From Gammaproteobacteria bacterium (GTDB lineage Bacteria > Pseudomonadota > Gammaproteobacteria > Steroidobacterales > Steroidobacteraceae), in assembly GCA_947452065.1 (NCBI GenBank), contig CANGBB010000004.1, positions 1-64,000 on the forward strand: 64,000 bases of DNA, given 5' to 3'. Every line of letters begins with the position of its first letter. Position 1 is the stretch's first letter. Of this stretch, positions 41,960-51,798 are shown piece by piece. The position numbers were made by a program, and so were the translations under genes. Below the pieces are notes generated by a model. The model was not told the DNA's origin, did no database searches, and saw nothing but the letters and a program-made list of their open reading frames with translations.

Positions 41960-42547
41960 ATGATGGGTATCGCGACACGCACTTCGCTGGCAATGCTGGG
42001 ACTGGGCCTGTTGGCAACATTCACCGGTTGCGCCTCACTCAATGTGCGCTCCGATGCCAGTGCTTCGGCCAGCGTCAGCGTCTGCAAAACCTTTTCATGG
42101 CCTGATCCACCAGGCGGTCGGCCCGATCCCTTCAGCAATCCTCTGAACGATCAACGTCTGCGCGATGCGGTGACGCGCCGATTACAGAGTCACGGCATTG
42201 CTCCGGCGACGGATGGTCGCGGCGACTGCGAAGTGGATTACGCCTTCGGTTCGCGGCCCGCGCCGGATGATGGCCGCCCGCGCGTTAGCGTCGGCATCGG
42301 TACAGGCTGGGGTGCCTGGGGTCGCGGCATGGGCTCGGTCTTCTGGGACACCGCGCCGGATTACTATCGCGAGAATCGCGTATCACTGGATCTGTATCGT
42401 CTGGGCCCGGGGCCGGGCGGTGGGCGCGAGCCACTGTGGCATGCATCGGTAGAAACTGATCTGGCAACGCTGACCGGTGCTGAGGCGGAGCGACGCATCG
42501 AGGCCGTCGTGACCGCGATGTTCACGCAGTTCCCGACGGCACACTAA
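41960..42547 (+). CDS. DUF4136-like lipoprotein
   Basis: Encodes 195 residues from ATG 41960, behind GGAGGGAGG. Signal peptide with lipobox FTGC. Mature protein has VCKTFSWPDPP and QRLRDAVTRRLQSHG, followed by DCEVDYAFGSR and a Gly/Trp-rich stretch (VGIGTGWGAWGRGMGS), which fits the DUF4136 lipoproteins of unknown function in the cell envelope. Confidence 0.75.
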   Translation: MMGIATRTSLAMLGLGLLATFTGCASLNVRSDASASASVSVCKTFSWPDPPGGRPDPFSNPLNDQRLRDAVTRRLQSHGIAPATDGRGDCEVDYAFGSRPAPDDGRPRVSVGIGTGWGAWGRGMGSVFWDTAPDYYRENRVSLDLYRLGPGPGGGREPLWHASVETDLATLTGAEAERRIEAVVTAMFTQFPTAH

Positions 42548-42578
42548 GACCGGCATCGTGCGCGCCAGTGGCGCGCGC

Positions 42579-43103
42579 TCAGGCCGGCAGCAGCGTGCGC
42601 GATTCGATGCCTGCTCCGCGTAGGCGTTCTTTTCCGCCGAGCGGATCAATGGACAACAGCGCCACGACACCGCTGACCACACCGCCGAGCTGTCGGACTA
42701 AATCGGCCGCGGCGAGCAGCGTACCGCCCGTCGCAATCACATCATCAACCAGCAGCACGCTCTCCCCACGACCAATGGCGGTGCGCTGCATCTCCAGCGC
42801 ATCGCTTCCGTACTCCAGTGCATAGCTGGCGCGTACGATGGGTGGTGGCAGCTTGCCGGCCTTGCGCATCGGCACCAGTGGGCGCGACATGTGCAGCGCC
42901 AGCGCCGCACCAAAGATCAGCCCGCGTGATTCGATCCCTGCGATCCGATCCACTCGCCAGCCCACAGTGGCGGCAGCCATGGATTCGACTGCGTACGAAA
43001 ATGCAGACGGATCTGCCAGTAGCGGTGAGATGTCGCGAAACACCACACCGGGCCGGGGGAAGTCCGTTACGCTGGGAAGATAGTCGTCGAGTCGGATACT
43101 CAT
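42579..43103 (-). CDS. apt: Adenine phosphoribosyltransferase
   Basis: Encodes 174 residues. Apt makes AMP from adenine and PRPP. The N-terminus RLDDYLPSVTDFPRPGVVFRDISPLL, the flexible-loop region RKAGKLPPPIVRASYALEYGSD and the PRPP motif VLLVDDVIATGGTLLAAADL are canonical (quoted in parts). The ATG at 43103 overlaps, head to head, the ATG of the nucleosidase-like gene at 43102 (shared CATG), with no intergenic space. No convincing ribosome site is seen for either. Confidence 0.93.
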   Translation of the reverse strand: MSIRLDDYLPSVTDFPRPGVVFRDISPLLADPSAFSYAVESMAAATVGWRVDRIAGIESRGLIFGAALALHMSRPLVPMRKAGKLPPPIVRASYALEYGSDALEMQRTAIGRGESVLLVDDVIATGGTLLAAADLVRQLGGVVSGVVALLSIDPLGGKERLRGAGIESRTLLPA

Positions 43104-43671
43104 GATTGTCATCATCGTCGCATTGGAAAGCGAGTTGTCAAGGCAGCCCCTGCCGGATGGTGTGCAACTGATCCATTCCGGTGTGGGCAAAATCAATGCC
43201 GCGCTGGCCGCGCATGAGGCCATCGAGCGTTTCCGCCCCGAACTGGTGGTGAACTACGGCACGGCCGGTTCGCTACATGCTGGCGCGCACGGCCTGCTCG
43301 CCGTGGGTCGCGTGATTCAGCGCGACATGGATGCCGAACCCATCGCGCCGCGCGGCGTGACGCCCTGCGGCACCTTGCCTTCTGAGATCTTTGCCGAGGA
43401 GCCGGGCGTCTGCTGCGCCACCGGCGACAGTTTCGTGCGCGCACCGGATGACTGGCTGCTTGCACAGAATGTTGATGTGGTCGATATGGAACTCTTCGCC
43501 ATCGCCGAGGTCTGTCGTCGACGGGGTATCCCTTGGCGGGGCTACAAATTCGTCACCGATGGTGCCGACGAAAATGCCGGTGAAGACTGGGCGGCGCGTG
43601 TCAGTCACGGCGAGCCACTGTTCCTCGAGGCTTTGCGGCGGCGCTTAGCGTTGCTCGGGCATCATGGGTAA
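43102..43671 (+). CDS. MTA/SAH nucleosidase-like (phosphorylase family) protein
   Basis: Encodes 189 residues. Purine-nucleoside-phosphorylase/UDP superfamily: IIVALESEL start, HSGVGKINAALAAHEAI, VVNYGTAGSL and the catalytic strand VDVVDMELFAIAEVC with the Met-Glu pair that binds ribose, then KFVTDGADENAGEDW. It is shorter than E. coli Pfs (about 230 residues). It would release adenine (or a related base) from methylthioadenosine or SAH, supplying the divergent Apt. Exact substrate unproven. Confidence 0.82.
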   Translation: MIVIIVALESELSRQPLPDGVQLIHSGVGKINAALAAHEAIERFRPELVVNYGTAGSLHAGAHGLLAVGRVIQRDMDAEPIAPRGVTPCGTLPSEIFAEEPGVCCATGDSFVRAPDDWLLAQNVDVVDMELFAIAEVCRRRGIPWRGYKFVTDGADENAGEDWAARVSHGEPLFLEALRRRLALLGHHG

Positions 43672-43765
43672 GAGCCGCAAAGCGTAGCCCACATAACTTA
43701 AGGGTCCTCTGAACAAGTCAACGGCCTGCGGCGTAGGCTGAACGCTGAAGAATTTGGCCTGATTT

Positions 43766-43923
43766 ATGAAACCTGATTTACCGTCAATTGCCGCGCTGCG
43801 CGGTCCCGCGCGCCCTGATCTGTTGCGCGATGAAACCCTGCCCGCGATCTTTGCCGCAACTGTGGCGCGATACCCAGACAATGTTGCGCTGGAGTGGGGC
43901 GGGCGTTCAATCACCTATCGAGA
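43766..43923 (+). pseudogene. Truncated N-terminus of an AMP-binding/NRPS-like gene
   Basis: From ATG 43766 the frame encodes about 52 residues that look like the start of an adenylation enzyme of the poly-lysine-synthetase-like NRPS type: ALRGPARPDLLRDETL, then IFAATVARYPDNVALEWGG and SITYRD (compare SYAELD in the A1 region). Homology stops exactly where the stop codon of the convergent rcnA-like gene begins (43924), after which the frame reads antisense through that gene. No other part of the enzyme is in the window, so this is a remnant left by a deletion or rearrangement. Confidence 0.7.
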
Positions 43924-44727
43924 TCAGTGCGTGCCCAGTCCGTGCAGGGCCAGCGCCAGCATGTAGCTCCCGACCAGCAGCATCAGCGCGCCTGACAAAT
44001 ACGGTGCGCGTGCGCTCAGAGCTCCCAAGGAGCCGAAGTAGTGGCTCGCATGGCGCACGCCGAGCGCGGCGATGACTCCGCTGGCTACCAACGTCAGCGC
44101 CAGCCCGATACCAAAGCACAGCACCAGCACACTGCCCAACGCCACCTGTTTCAGCTGCAGGCAGACCATCAATACCGTGATTGAAGCTGGGCAGGGCACC
44201 AGGCCACCGGTTAATCCGAACAGCGCAATGCGTGCGTTGGTAACCGGACCGCCATCCAGTGTGCGCCGCATGGCCTCCGCGTGTTCACGCGCATGATCAT
44301 CGAGGCCGGCGTGATCGTGATGATGATCGTGGTCATGATCATGATCATGGTCATGGTCATGGTCATGGTCATGCCCACCGTGCGTATGCCGCCAGGTCCG
44401 CCACAGCATCCAAGCCGCGATCGCGATAACGATCACGGCGGCGATCAGTTGCATGATTGGTTCTACGGCGGCGCTGTTGAAGCGCGAGCCGAAGTACATG
44501 CCCAGTGCAGCAATGATCCACACGATGGCCGTGTGAGAGAGGGCTGCCGTTGCGCCAAGCAGCACGGCCTGAACGATAGTGCCGCGAATCGCCACTATAA
44601 ACGCCGCCATCATGGTCTTGCTGTGGCCCGGCTCAAGGCCGTGGAGGGCACCGAGCAGCACGGCACTGGGTATGTAAAGCCAGCTGTAGCCTTGGCCGGG
44701 CTGCAGGAGTTGCGTCAGCGAATTCAT
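43924..44727 (-). CDS. rcnA: Nickel/cobalt efflux protein, RcnA/NicO family
   Basis: Encodes 267 residues. Six membrane segments with the family motifs LLGALHGLEPGHSKTMMAAF and LFGLTGGLVPCPASITVLMVCL. Between the third and fourth segments is a His-Asp repeat loop (about residues 116-140), probably metal-binding. The start is ATG 44727; a TTG at 44733 is in frame. TATAAT lies 5 bp upstream of the ATG, so the mRNA may be leaderless. The 3' end abuts a truncated NRPS-like gene. Confidence 0.88.
   Translation of the reverse strand: MNSLTQLLQPGQGYSWLYIPSAVLLGALHGLEPGHSKTMMAAFIVAIRGTIVQAVLLGATAALSHTAIVWIIAALGMYFGSRFNSAAVEPIMQLIAAVIVIAIAAWMLWRTWRHTHGGHDHDHDHDHDHDHDHDHHHDHAGLDDHAREHAEAMRRTLDGGPVTNARIALFGLTGGLVPCPASITVLMVCLQLKQVALGSVLVLCFGIGLALTLVASGVIAALGVRHASHYFGSLGALSARAPYLSGALMLLVGSYMLALALHGLGTH
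44311..44374. repeat. Hexanucleotide repeat encoding (His-Asp)n in rcnA
   Basis: About nine units of a CATGGT/CATGAT hexamer (plus strand) encode alternating His-Asp in the cytoplasmic metal-binding loop. The 3' units are nearly identical, which points to recent slippage. Length changes preserve the frame and would tune metal-binding capacity. Confidence 0.85.
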
Positions 44728-44732
44728 GCACA

Positions 44733-44738
44733 ATTATA
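44733..44738 (-). promoter_or_regulatory. Consensus -10 element immediately upstream of rcnA
   Basis: A perfect TATAAT (minus strand) ends 5 bp before the A of the rcnA ATG, putting the predicted transcription start at or within the start codon. The -35 at the expected distance is weak, and no Shine-Dalgarno is visible. Confidence 0.5.
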
Positions 44739-44808
44739 AAGTGTTCATGCCCGCAATGGAGCGCTCATGCGGGTCGCGCCGGGCCGCTGCGCAGGCTATT
44801 CTTGCTGC

Positions 44809-46053
44809 ATGACCGCCCGTGACACCGTGGATGGCGCCCGTCCCGCCCATCCCGTCCTCCTGACACTCCTTTATATGCCCTTCGGCATGCCGTCGGGCTA
44901 TGTGTCGGTAACGCTGGCCTATGTGCTGGCGCATGCCGGTTTCAGCGTTGAGCAGATTGCCGGCCTTGTGGCGCTCCAGCTCCTTCCGCAGACCTGGAAA
45001 TTTGCGTGGGCACCGCTTGTCGACACCACGCTCACCGCGCGTCGCTGGTATCTGATCGGCGCACTGGGCACGACTGCGGGCCTGTTTGGCACAGCCTTCA
45101 TCCCGGCGCGACAGGATGCGCTGTGGTTGATGGGTGCGCTGGTGTTTATGTCCAGTGTGGCCTCCACGCTGCTGGCCATGGCCGCCGAAGTACTGATGGC
45201 GCATGGCACGCATCAGACACAGCGTGGCGCCGCTGGCGGCTGGAGTCAGGCTGGCAATCTTGGCGGTACGGGTCTCGGCGGCGGTCTGGCTTTGTGGTTG
45301 TCGCAGCACCTGGCACCGTGGACCGGTGGCGCTGCGCTGGGTGTCATCACCTTGTTGTGCTGTCTGGCGCTACTGGCTTACCGCGAACCGCAGCGCGAAA
45401 GTGCGACGCATCTTCATTATCTGCACAGCCTCGCCGCCGTCGGTCGCGATGTGTGGGCGATTGCACGTTCACGCGCTGGTTACCTCACGCTGCTTCTGTT
45501 CATCCTGCCCATCGGCACTGGTGCGGCCAGCGGCCTGTGGTCCGCGCTTGCGGATGAGTGGCAGGCCAATGCCGACACGGTGGCGCTGGTTAATGGTGCT
45601 CTGGGCGGTGTGATCGCCATGGTCGGTTGTATCATCGGTGGGCGATTGAGTGACTTCATGGAACGCCGCATGGCGTACATGGCCTATGGCCTCATGCTCG
45701 CGGTACTCACTGTGGCCATGGGTGCGCTGCCCAAGACGCCAACCAGCTTCATCGTGTTCACCAGCGTTTATGCTTTCCTGACCGGCTTCGTCTACGCCGC
45801 CTATGCTGCGGTGGTGCTCGATGCTATCGGACGTAAATCTGCGGCCACCAACTGGAATCTGCTGGCCAGCTTCGCCAACATTCCCATCTGGTACCTCACT
45901 CTGATCGAGGGCCACGCGCAGGCCCGCTGGGGTTCCAGCGGCATGCTGTACACCGAATCCGCACTGGCCGTCGTGGCGGTCATCGTCTTCGGCGTGGTCA
46001 GTGCTGCAACAGCCCGATACACACGGGCTCAAAATAAGGTCACAGTCTCCTGA
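44809..46053 (+). CDS. MFS permease (AmpG/PAT-like)
   Basis: Encodes 414 residues from ATG 44809; ATG 44767 is possible but adds a Cys/Arg-rich stretch unlike transporters. Twelve hydrophobic segments. The motifs [29 protein letters not shown] and [15 protein letters not shown] with [17 protein letters not shown] resemble the AmpG/acetyl-CoA-transporter branch of MFS, which imports muropeptides or similar solutes. Substrate not established. It is 2 bp ahead of the large oxidoreductase gene, which suggests an operon. Confidence 0.78.
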   Translation: MTARDTVDGARPAHPVLLTLLYMPFGMPSGYVSVTLAYVLAHAGFSVEQIAGLVALQLLPQTWKFAWAPLVDTTLTARRWYLIGALGTTAGLFGTAFIPARQDALWLMGALVFMSSVASTLLAMAAEVLMAHGTHQTQRGAAGGWSQAGNLGGTGLGGGLALWLSQHLAPWTGGAALGVITLLCCLALLAYREPQRESATHLHYLHSLAAVGRDVWAIARSRAGYLTLLLFILPIGTGAASGLWSALADEWQANADTVALVNGALGGVIAMVGCIIGGRLSDFMERRMAYMAYGLMLAVLTVAMGALPKTPTSFIVFTSVYAFLTGFVYAAYAAVVLDAIGRKSAATNWNLLASFANIPIWYLTLIEGHAQARWGSSGMLYTESALAVVAVIVFGVVSAATARYTRAQNKVTVS

Positions 46054-46055
46054 CG

Positions 46056-49000
46056 ATGAACGCCGTACTGCAAGAATTGCCCGAGATTGCCGAGGCCGCG
46101 CCGCGCCTGCGCGAAATCCCGTACAACTACACCTCGTTCTCCGATCGCGAAATCGTGATTCGCCTGCTGGGCGAGTCGATGTGGCAGGTGCTCGATGAGC
46201 TGCGTCACGAACGTCGCACGGGTCGTTCGGCGCGCATGCTCTATGAAGTTCTAGGCGACATCTGGGTAGTGCGCCGCAACCCGCATCTGCAGGATGATCT
46301 GATCAAGCATCGCAAGCGCCGACGCATGCTCATCGATGCATTGCATCATCGTCTGCGTGCCATCGATCAGCGGCGTGATACTGACCAGTCCGAGCGCTTC
46401 GAGCGTGTGGGCGCGTTGCTCGCCGCCACGCGCGAAGCCGTGAAGCATTTCGAGTCCGATCTCGATGCGCTGGCCGCCATGCGCACCCGATTGCGGCGCG
46501 CGCTGCAGAAGCACACCCGTGCCGACAACATCCGCTTCGACAGTTTCGCGCGTGTCTCGCATGTCACTGACGCCACCGACTGGCGCGTCGAGTATCCATG
46601 CGTGGTGCTGATGCCTGACAGCGAAGCGGAGATCCCGGCGCTGGTGCGGGAATGCATCGCACTGGACCTGACCATCATTCCGCGCGGCGGCGGCACCGGT
46701 TACACCGGTGGTGCGGTGCCGCTCACCGCTATGTCTGCCGTATTCAACACCGAGAAGCTGGAGCGGCTCGGTGCCGTTGAAGCGCTTGCGCTGCCCGGCG
46801 TTGAAGGCGAGGTACCCACTATTTATTCCGAGGCCGGTGTGGTCACGCGTCGCGTGGCTCAGGCAGCGGAGCAGGCGGGTTTGGTATTCGCCGTCGATCC
46901 CACCTCCGCCGATGCCTCATGCATCGGTGGCAACGTGGCGATGAATGCCGGCGGCAAGAAAGCCGTATTGTGGGGCACTGCCGTCGATAACCTCGCCTGG
47001 TGGCGCATGGTCGATGCCGATGGCAACTGGCTCGAAGTCACGCGCCTGGCGCATAACCGCGGCAAGATTCATGACGTCGCAGCCGCTGACTTCGAACTGG
47101 TTTGGAAGGACGGTCACAGCAACCCCGAGAGCGCCGGCGAACTGCGTCGCGAACGGCTGAGTATTCCCGGTGCCGTGTTCCGCAAGACCGGTCTGGGCAA
47201 GGATGTCACCGATAAATTCCTCGGCGGTCTGCCCGGCGTACAGAAAGAAGGGTGCGATGGTCTCATCACCGCAGCCCGCTGGGTGCTGCATCGGATGCCG
47301 CGGCACACGCGCACCGTATGCTTAGAATTCTACGGCCCGGCACGCAATGCGGTGCCAGCCATCGTCGAGATCAAGTCACTCCTCGAGCAGACTGAGCGCG
47401 AGCGCGGCGTACAGCTCGCGGGCCTCGAACATCTGGACGAGCGTTATTTGCACGCGGTTGGTTACACCGCGAAGTCGCGTCGCGGCGGCCTGCCGAAGAT
47501 GGCGCTGTTCGGTGACATCGTGAGTGACGATGAAGCGGCAGTGGCCGCTGTTGCCTCAGATGTGGTGCGCATCGCCAATGCGCGCGGCGGCGAAGGCTTC
47601 ATCGCCGTAAGCCCCGAGGCACGTCGCACCTTCTGGCTCGATCGTGCCCGCACCGCTGCCATCGCGCGCCACACCAACGCCTTCAAGATCAACGAAGACG
47701 TGGTCATCCCGTTGGCGCGCATGGGTGAATACACCGATGCCATCGAGCGCATCAACATCGAGCTCTCCTGTCAGAACAAGCTGGAGCTGGTGGATGAGCT
47801 GGAGTCGCTGTTCGCCGCGCCGCTCCCACGCGCTGCGGTGGATGACACCGAATCCCAGCGTGCCGCACGTACCACCGATGACGATGCGGAGCGCTCCGGC
47901 CGCGCCCGTGCGCTGCTGATCGATGTGCGGCAACGCTGGCAGTGGTTGCTGCAAAACCTCGACCTGACGCTGACGGAAGTTGTCGAGCAGGGCGGTGCTG
48001 TGCTGCTCAGTGAGCAGATGGCGGTGTTGCGTGAACGCGCGACTACGCATCCGCAGCAGCGTCTGGTTGAATTGCTGCAGGAGCGCGCGCTGCGCGTATC
48101 CTGGAAGCGCGAACTGCGCGATCCGCTGGAGCAGCTGTTTGAAGGCGGCGCGTGGCGCGCCGTGCTCGACGCCTGCCAAGCCACACAGAAGCGCGTGCTG
48201 CGCGGGCGTGTGTTCGTGGCGCTGCACATGCATGCCGGCGACGGCAATGTGCATACCAACATTCCGGTCAATTCCGATGACTACGCCATGCTGCGCACCG
48301 CGCAGCACACCGTCGAGCGCATCATGGCCATCGCCCGTTCGCTCGATGGTGTGATCTCTGGCGAGCACGGCATCGGCATTACCAAGCTGGAATTCCTCAG
48401 CGAGGACGAACTGCGCGACTTCCGGAAGTACAAAGAGCGCGTCGATCCTGATGGCCACTTTAATCGCGGCAAACTGCTACCGGGCGGCGATCTGCGCAAT
48501 GCCTACACGCCCAGCTTCAACCTGCTGGGCCATGAATCATTGATCATGCAGCAGGCGGATCTCAGCTCTGTGTCCCATGCGGTCAAGGACTGCCTCCGCT
48601 GCGGCAAGTGCAAGCCGGTATGCGCCACCCATGTGCCGCGTGCCAACCTGCTGTACAGCCCGCGTAACAAGATCCTCGCCACCTCAGCCTTGATCGAAGC
48701 CATTCTGTATGAAGAGCAGACCCGCCGCGGCGTGTCGCTGCAACACTGGGAGGACTTCGAGGACGTGGGCGATCACTGCACGCTGTGCCATAAGTGCGCC
48801 ACACCGTGCCCAGTGGATATCGACTTCGGCGATGTGTCCATGTCCATGCGGGCGCTGCTGCGGCGGGGTGGTCACAAGAGCTTTAACGCGGGTACGGCCG
48901 CGGCGATGTTCTTCCTTAATGCCACCAACCCCGAAACCATCCGCGCCACGCGTCGCATGATGGTGGGTGTGGGCTATCGCGCACAGCGACTGGCCAGCAC

Positions 49001-50006
49001 GCTGCTCAAGCCACTGGCGCGTCGCCAGACCCAGCGTCCCCCGGCTACCACGGGCGGACGGCCGTCGGCACGCGAGCAGGTGATCCATTTCGTCAATCGC
49101 AAGATGCCTGGTGGACTGCCCAAGAAAACCGCGCGCGCATTGCTGGACATCGAGAACTCGGATTACGTGCCGGTGATCCGCGACCCGCGTCGCACACAAA
49201 GCGATAGTGAGGCCGTGTTTTACTTCCCCGGCTGCGGCTCCGAGCGCCTTTTCTCGCAGGTGGGGCTCGCCACCCAGGCCATGCTCTGGCACACCGGCGT
49301 GCAGACCGTTCTGCCACCGGGCTACCTGTGCTGCGGCTATCCGCAGCGCGGCGCGGGAATGCAGGATAAGGCCGACAAAATCATCACTGACAACCGGATT
49401 CTCTTCCACCGCGTGGCCAATACGCTCAACTACCTCGACATCCGCACTGTCGTGGTCAGCTGTGGCACCTGCTACGACCAGCTGCAGGGCTACAACTTCG
49501 AAGAGATCTTCCCTGGCTGCCGCATCATTGATATTCACGAATATCTGCTCGAGAAGGGAATGAAGCTGGAGCAGGTGACCGGTGTGCGTTACATGTACCA
49601 CGATCCCTGCCATTCGCCGATCAAGCAGCAGGAACCATTGAAAGTGGTCAATGCGCTGATGAATGCCGAGCTCAATGGCAGCATCGCCAAGAACGATCGC
49701 TGCTGCGGCGAGAGCGGCACACTGGCCGTGACGCGCCCCGATGTGTCGACCCAAGTGCGCTTCCGCAAGGAAGAAGAGATGCGCAAGGGTGCCGACGTGC
49801 TGCGGAGCGATGGCTTCAGCGGCGAAGTCAAAGTGCTTACCAGCTGTCCATCCTGTCTGCAGGGCCTCAAGCGCTATGACGAAGTTTCGGCCACTGACGC
49901 CGACTACATCGTTGTCGAAATGGCGCGCCACGTGCTCGGGGAGAACTGGCTGGCGGATTACGTGCATGCCGCCAACGCCGGCGGCATCGAACGCGTGCTG
50001 GTGTAG
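46056..50006 (+). CDS. Large FAD/Fe-S oxidoreductase (D-lactate/glycolate-dehydrogenase-like fusion)
   Basis: Encodes 1316 residues. After a DUF3683-like N-terminal domain (about 1-150) comes an FAD-binding type 4 domain ([32 protein letters not shown]) and an FAD-linked oxidase C-domain ([33 protein letters not shown]). Two 4Fe-4S motifs follow ([25 protein letters not shown]). Two CCG heterodisulfide-reductase-like domains close the protein ([20 protein letters not shown] and [10 protein letters not shown]). This fuses the parts of a GlcD/GlcF or LutABC-type 2-hydroxyacid dehydrogenase. Such fusions occur in beta- and gammaproteobacteria; the substrate is unknown. Confidence 0.9.
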   Translation: MNAVLQELPEIAEAAPRLREIPYNYTSFSDREIVIRLLGESMWQVLDELRHERRTGRSARMLYEVLGDIWVVRRNPHLQDDLIKHRKRRRMLIDALHHRLRAIDQRRDTDQSERFERVGALLAATREAVKHFESDLDALAAMRTRLRRALQKHTRADNIRFDSFARVSHVTDATDWRVEYPCVVLMPDSEAEIPALVRECIALDLTIIPRGGGTGYTGGAVPLTAMSAVFNTEKLERLGAVEALALPGVEGEVPTIYSEAGVVTRRVAQAAEQAGLVFAVDPTSADASCIGGNVAMNAGGKKAVLWGTAVDNLAWWRMVDADGNWLEVTRLAHNRGKIHDVAAADFELVWKDGHSNPESAGELRRERLSIPGAVFRKTGLGKDVTDKFLGGLPGVQKEGCDGLITAARWVLHRMPRHTRTVCLEFYGPARNAVPAIVEIKSLLEQTERERGVQLAGLEHLDERYLHAVGYTAKSRRGGLPKMALFGDIVSDDEAAVAAVASDVVRIANARGGEGFIAVSPEARRTFWLDRARTAAIARHTNAFKINEDVVIPLARMGEYTDAIERINIELSCQNKLELVDELESLFAAPLPRAAVDDTESQRAARTTDDDAERSGRARALLIDVRQRWQWLLQNLDLTLTEVVEQGGAVLLSEQMAVLRERATTHPQQRLVELLQERALRVSWKRELRDPLEQLFEGGAWRAVLDACQATQKRVLRGRVFVALHMHAGDGNVHTNIPVNSDDYAMLRTAQHTVERIMAIARSLDGVISGEHGIGITKLEFLSEDELRDFRKYKERVDPDGHFNRGKLLPGGDLRNAYTPSFNLLGHESLIMQQADLSSVSHAVKDCLRCGKCKPVCATHVPRANLLYSPRNKILATSALIEAILYEEQTRRGVSLQHWEDFEDVGDHCTLCHKCATPCPVDIDFGDVSMSMRALLRRGGHKSFNAGTAAAMFFLNATNPETIRATRRMMVGVGYRAQRLASTLLKPLARRQTQRPPATTGGRPSAREQVIHFVNRKMPGGLPKKTARALLDIENSDYVPVIRDPRRTQSDSEAVFYFPGCGSERLFSQVGLATQAMLWHTGVQTVLPPGYLCCGYPQRGAGMQDKADKIITDNRILFHRVANTLNYLDIRTVVVSCGTCYDQLQGYNFEEIFPGCRIIDIHEYLLEKGMKLEQVTGVRYMYHDPCHSPIKQQEPLKVVNALMNAELNGSIAKNDRCCGESGTLAVTRPDVSTQVRFRKEEEMRKGADVLRSDGFSGEVKVLTSCPSCLQGLKRYDEVSATDADYIVVEMARHVLGENWLADYVHAANAGGIERVLV

Positions 50007-50011
50007 CGCAC

Positions 50012-50512
50012 ATGAGAAGCTCTGTACGCCTGCGCTACCTCATCGCCATCCCTATCTGCCTCGGCCTCACCTTCATGGTTACCACGCGGCTGCGTTGGCC
50101 CGGCACTGCCGGTGACTTACCGGTCGCGGTGACACAGCAGGAAACCCAGTGGGCCGCCAAAGGGCCCAGCCGCTACATCCTCACCGTTACCCACACCGCA
50201 GCCGGCAAGCCCACTTGGTTCACGCTGAGCCAGGTGACCCGCGGCAAGCTCGATAACGTCATCTGCCGTCGCTATGAGAAGAATGACTCCATCAGCGAAT
50301 GCGGTGTGACCGACGCACTGTTCCCTATCACCATCGACCAAGTGTTCGAAGCTGTGAAGAGCGCCTACCGCAGCAAACTGCGCGGCATCGACGTGCAGTA
50401 CGACCCTCGCACCGGCCATCCCACCGGCATTCACTTCGATCCTGTCTCCGAAAAGACCGGCGACGAGTGGGGCTACGAAATCGAACTGAGCCCCGCACCG
50501 CCGGAAGGCTAG
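50012..50512 (+). CDS. Exported DUF6174-like protein
   Basis: Encodes 166 residues starting 5 bp after the oxidoreductase. An N-terminal hydrophobic segment (about 8-26) acts as a signal or anchor. The mature part (YILTVTHTAAGKPTWFTLSQVTRGKLDNVICRR in parts; SAYRSKLRGIDVQYDPRTGHPTGIHFDP) resembles the DUF6174 family of short exported proteins. Function unknown. Confidence 0.65.
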   Translation: MRSSVRLRYLIAIPICLGLTFMVTTRLRWPGTAGDLPVAVTQQETQWAAKGPSRYILTVTHTAAGKPTWFTLSQVTRGKLDNVICRRYEKNDSISECGVTDALFPITIDQVFEAVKSAYRSKLRGIDVQYDPRTGHPTGIHFDPVSEKTGDEWGYEIELSPAPPEG

Positions 50513-50797
50513 CCAGCGCTCCTCAGTGCGTGTCTGCAGCGAAATGAAAATGTCGGCGAAAATGATTCAACCGATTCGCATTCGCGTCGAACAGCATCCC
50601 TGATCCTCATCTACGCCTGAAGAGATCGTCTTCCTTCAGGAGACCGGCCCCATTTTTTAATCACGCCCGCGAGTCGGGATAGCCGGACAAGTCACCCAGC
50701 CCGTAACAAATACCCCATGTGGGGTTTGACGCCCAAACGGGTCTTATGTTGTATATGACATATAGTGGTTTCCCACAATGTTGTGACGACACAAGAC
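50513..50797. other. Intergenic region with hairpins upstream of PEGA lipoprotein genes
   Basis: No gene seen in 285 bp. CCTGAAG...CTTCAGG (50626-50650) could form a small stem followed by CCCCATTTTTTAATC, a possible terminator for the operon ending at 50512. A further ACCCC/GGGGT dyad at about 50711-50724 precedes TTGACG (50726-50731), a possible -35 with no clear -10 at 17 bp. Confidence 0.45.
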
Positions 50798-51277
50798 ATG
50801 AACCTCCAATCCATTTTCCTTGGCGCAATACTCACCGGGCTCGGGCTGTTGGCGGGCTGCGGATCTACGACCAATCAGCTCAGCCAATCCGGCAACGCGC
50901 CCAGACAGCCGATCGGAATTAGCGTCAGCATCGACAACACGCCGCGCGGAATAGCGCCGGTGTTGGTCGGCCTCAATCGCGGGGCGGAGCACACGGTCAC
51001 CATCGAAATGCCGGGCTATGAAGCCACCCACGTGACGCTCACCAAGGACGTCAGCGGCTGGGTGTGGGGTAACCTGCTGCTGGACTTCGGCGGCATCGTT
51101 GGTCTGGCCGTCGACGCTAAGTCCGGCGGGGTCTACAGCCTCTCGCCTGAACAGGTGAGTGCAGAGCTGCGCAAGGGCAACCTCGGCAGCACCGAATACA
51201 ACGACAGCGTCTTTGTGGTCGCGGCCGTGGAGGCGGAGCCTCGGTGGAAGAAAGTCGGCCAGCTTAAGAAGACTTAG
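50798..51277 (+). CDS. PEGA-like lipoprotein (copy 1)
   Basis: Encodes 159 residues from ATG 50798; a GTG at 50765 would add residues before the signal. Lipobox LAGC. The mature part has a PEGA-like repeat (ISVSIDNTPRGIAPVLVGLNRGAEHTVTIEMPGYEATHVTL in parts), often surface-exposed, then a Gly/Trp stretch (SGWVWGNLLLDFGGIVGLAVDA) and SLSPEQVSAELRKG. It is a paralogue of the next gene. Confidence 0.75.
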   Translation: MNLQSIFLGAILTGLGLLAGCGSTTNQLSQSGNAPRQPIGISVSIDNTPRGIAPVLVGLNRGAEHTVTIEMPGYEATHVTLTKDVSGWVWGNLLLDFGGIVGLAVDAKSGGVYSLSPEQVSAELRKGNLGSTEYNDSVFVVAAVEAEPRWKKVGQLKKT

Positions 51278-51324
51278 AGCGCCGCAACAAGCGTGTCATC
51301 CGCATCCTCTGGAGTCACAAAGAA

Positions 51325-51798
51325 ATGAAATTCCAAACACTCTTCCGCAGCGGACTGATTGCCGGCCTTGCCCTCGTAACGGGCTGCGCATCCATCATGC
51401 ACGGAACCAGCCAGAAGATCGGCATCTCCAGTAGCCCGACCGGTGCGAACGTCATTGTCGATAACATGCCACGCGGCACTACGCCCGTATTCGTCGACCT
51501 GAAGCGCGATTCGGAACACATCATCACCATCCAGATGCCCGGATATGAGAAGGCTCAGCTGACCATCACCAAGAGTGTCAGCGGCTGGGTGTGGGGCAAC
51601 ATCGTGTTTGGCGGATTGATCGGACTGGCTGTGGACGCCATCTCTGGCGGCCTCTACACGCTGTCACCCGAGCAGGTGAATGCCGAACTGCATAAAGGCA
51701 GCGCCAGCGCCTCGTACTACAAAGAGGGCGTCTTTGTTGTTGCAGCCCTGCAGCCCGATCCGTCGTGGAAGAAGGTGGGTCAATTACAGCGGGAGTAG
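51325..51798 (+). CDS. PEGA-like lipoprotein (copy 2)
   Basis: Encodes 157 residues. Lipobox VTGC followed by Ala-Ser. The same layout as copy 1, with matching blocks SGWVWGNIVFGGLIGLAVDA, LYTLSPEQVNAEL and WKKVGQL. The PEGA part is SSSPTGANVIVDNMPRGTTPVFVDLKRDSEHIITIQMPGYE, read in parts. The two differ along their length, so the duplication is old. Function unknown; envelope-associated. Confidence 0.75.
   Translation: MKFQTLFRSGLIAGLALVTGCASIMHGTSQKIGISSSPTGANVIVDNMPRGTTPVFVDLKRDSEHIITIQMPGYEKAQLTITKSVSGWVWGNIVFGGLIGLAVDAISGGLYTLSPEQVNAELHKGSASASYYKEGVFVVAALQPDPSWKKVGQLQRE

Noticed and set aside
44311-44374. Short direct repeats considered as a CRISPR or VNTR element
   Set aside because: They are coding hexamers inside the rcnA-like gene (His-Asp), with no spacers.
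48684-49967. 427-codon frame antisense to the FAD/Fe-S oxidoreductase
   Set aside because: The plus-strand frame carries ferredoxin and CCG motifs through the same interval; the antisense product shows no motif.
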